From: Pseudomonadota bacterium
GTDB lineage: Bacteria > Pseudomonadota > Alphaproteobacteria > Acetobacterales > Acetobacteraceae
Reading direction: 5' to 3'
Length of the DNA stretch: 5,914 nt
NCBI GenBank assembly: GCA_021808185.1
Contig: JAKBCB010000249.1
Span: forward strand, 1-5,914
Made by a program: the position numbers and the translations under genes. Shown here piece after piece: positions 5,556 to 5,914 of the stretch; the first letter of the stretch is position 1; each line of letters begins with the position of its first letter. The notes below the pieces were generated by a model. That model saw nothing but the letters and a program-made list of their open reading frames with translations, did not search any database and was not told where the DNA came from.

Positions 5556-5914
5556 ATGAAGCAGACGATCGCCCTGGTCGATGACGACCGCAACATCCTG
5601 ACCAGCGTCGCCATGACCCTGGAGCAGGAAGGCTTCCAGGTGCGCACCTACACCGACGGGGAAAGCGCGCTGCAAGGCATCATCGCCCGCCCGGTCGATC
5701 TTGCGGTGCTCGACATCAAGATGCCGCGCATGGATGGCATGGAGCTGCTGCAACGCCTGCGCCAGCGCTCCTCGCTGCCGGTGATCTTCCTGACCTCGAA
5801 GGATGAGGAGGTGGACGAGCTGATGGGCCTGCGCCTGGGCGCGGACGACTACATCACCAAGCCGTTCAGCCAGCGGCTGCTGCTGGAGCGCATCCGCGCC
5901 CTGTTGCGCCGCAA
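5556..5914 (+). CDS. chvI: Two-component response regulator ChvI, N-terminal part (cut by window edge)
   Basis: The first 119 residues of an OmpR/PhoB-type response regulator; the receiver domain is nearly complete and the winged-helix DNA-binding domain is beyond the edge. The acidic pocket is Asp9-Asp10-Asp11 (LVDDDRNI), the phosphorylated residue is Asp53 (VLDIKMPRMDGMELL), the switch residue is Thr80 (FLTSKDEE), and the conserved lysine is Lys102 (DDYITKPFSQRLL). The run DDDRNILTSV and the phrase TSKDEEVDELMGLRLGADDYI are characteristic of alphaproteobacterial ChvI rather than PhoB or OmpR. ChvI works with the membrane sensor kinase ChvG (ExoS); in Agrobacterium and Sinorhizobium the pair controls responses to acid and cell-envelope stress. 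chvG is expected next on this strand. AGGAA 7 bases upstream supports the start. Confidence 0.93.
   Translation, partial: MKQTIALVDDDRNILTSVAMTLEQEGFQVRTYTDGESALQGIIARPVDLAVLDIKMPRMDGMELLQRLRQRSSLPVIFLTSKDEEVDELMGLRLGADDYITKPFSQRLLLERIRALLRR

Noticed and set aside
5504..5584. Short frame of about 26 codons starting before and overlapping the chvI start
   Set aside because: No ribosome site precedes it, and it is the tail of a longer GC-rich shadow frame.
5459..5647. N-terminal extension of the HugZ-like gene to an ATG at 5647
   Set aside because: It would overlap the first 30 or so codons of chvI, and the added residues show no family similarity. The ATG at 5458 has a ribosome site and fits the family length.

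Overview
The window reads as ordinary chromosomal sequence from a GC-rich alphaproteobacterium, most likely of the Rhodospirillales/Acetobacterales. Three things suggest this: the very high G+C in every gene, the acpP-fabF-mltG order that is common in that class, and a ChvI-type response regulator at the right edge. The taxonomic call is an inference from recognised gene families; no search was run.

Layout. Positions 1-1402 hold the last codons of a gene that is probably acpP, a strong intergenic hairpin, and fabF (3-oxoacyl-ACP synthase II). mltG (endolytic murein transglycosylase) follows on the same strand, and its only good start codon lies inside the end of fabF. These three look like one operon linking fatty-acid elongation to cell-wall glycan processing. 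mltG ends 8 bp from the stop of the convergent gene zapE (AFG1-type ATPase, minus strand). zapE is divergent from a two-gene plus-strand unit, a 2-oxoglutarate/Fe(II) oxygenase and an NTF2/SnoaL-fold ketosteroid-isomerase-related protein, joined by an ATGA overlap. That unit converges with a minus-strand HugZ-type (split-barrel plus DUF2470) protein, and the two genes overlap by 4 bp at their stops. The HugZ-like gene is divergent from chvI, which is cut by the right edge inside its receiver domain.

How the genes relate. The left part is housekeeping: lipid synthesis, peptidoglycan and division. The oxygenase/NTF2-like pair is the least understood part: the folds and the iron site are recognisable, but substrate and pathway are not. 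The HugZ-like protein may act in haem handling or flavin-dependent redox chemistry, but no haem transport genes are in view. ChvI is expected to pair with a sensor kinase ChvG beyond the edge.

The window is almost fully coding and has no gene-free stretch over 300 bases. I see no tRNA, rRNA, CRISPR array, insertion sequence or clear attachment site. I do not find convincing evidence of a new biological system. The observations worth following are the uncharacterised oxygenase/NTF2-like pair, the acpP-fabF hairpin, and several unusual start and overlap arrangements.
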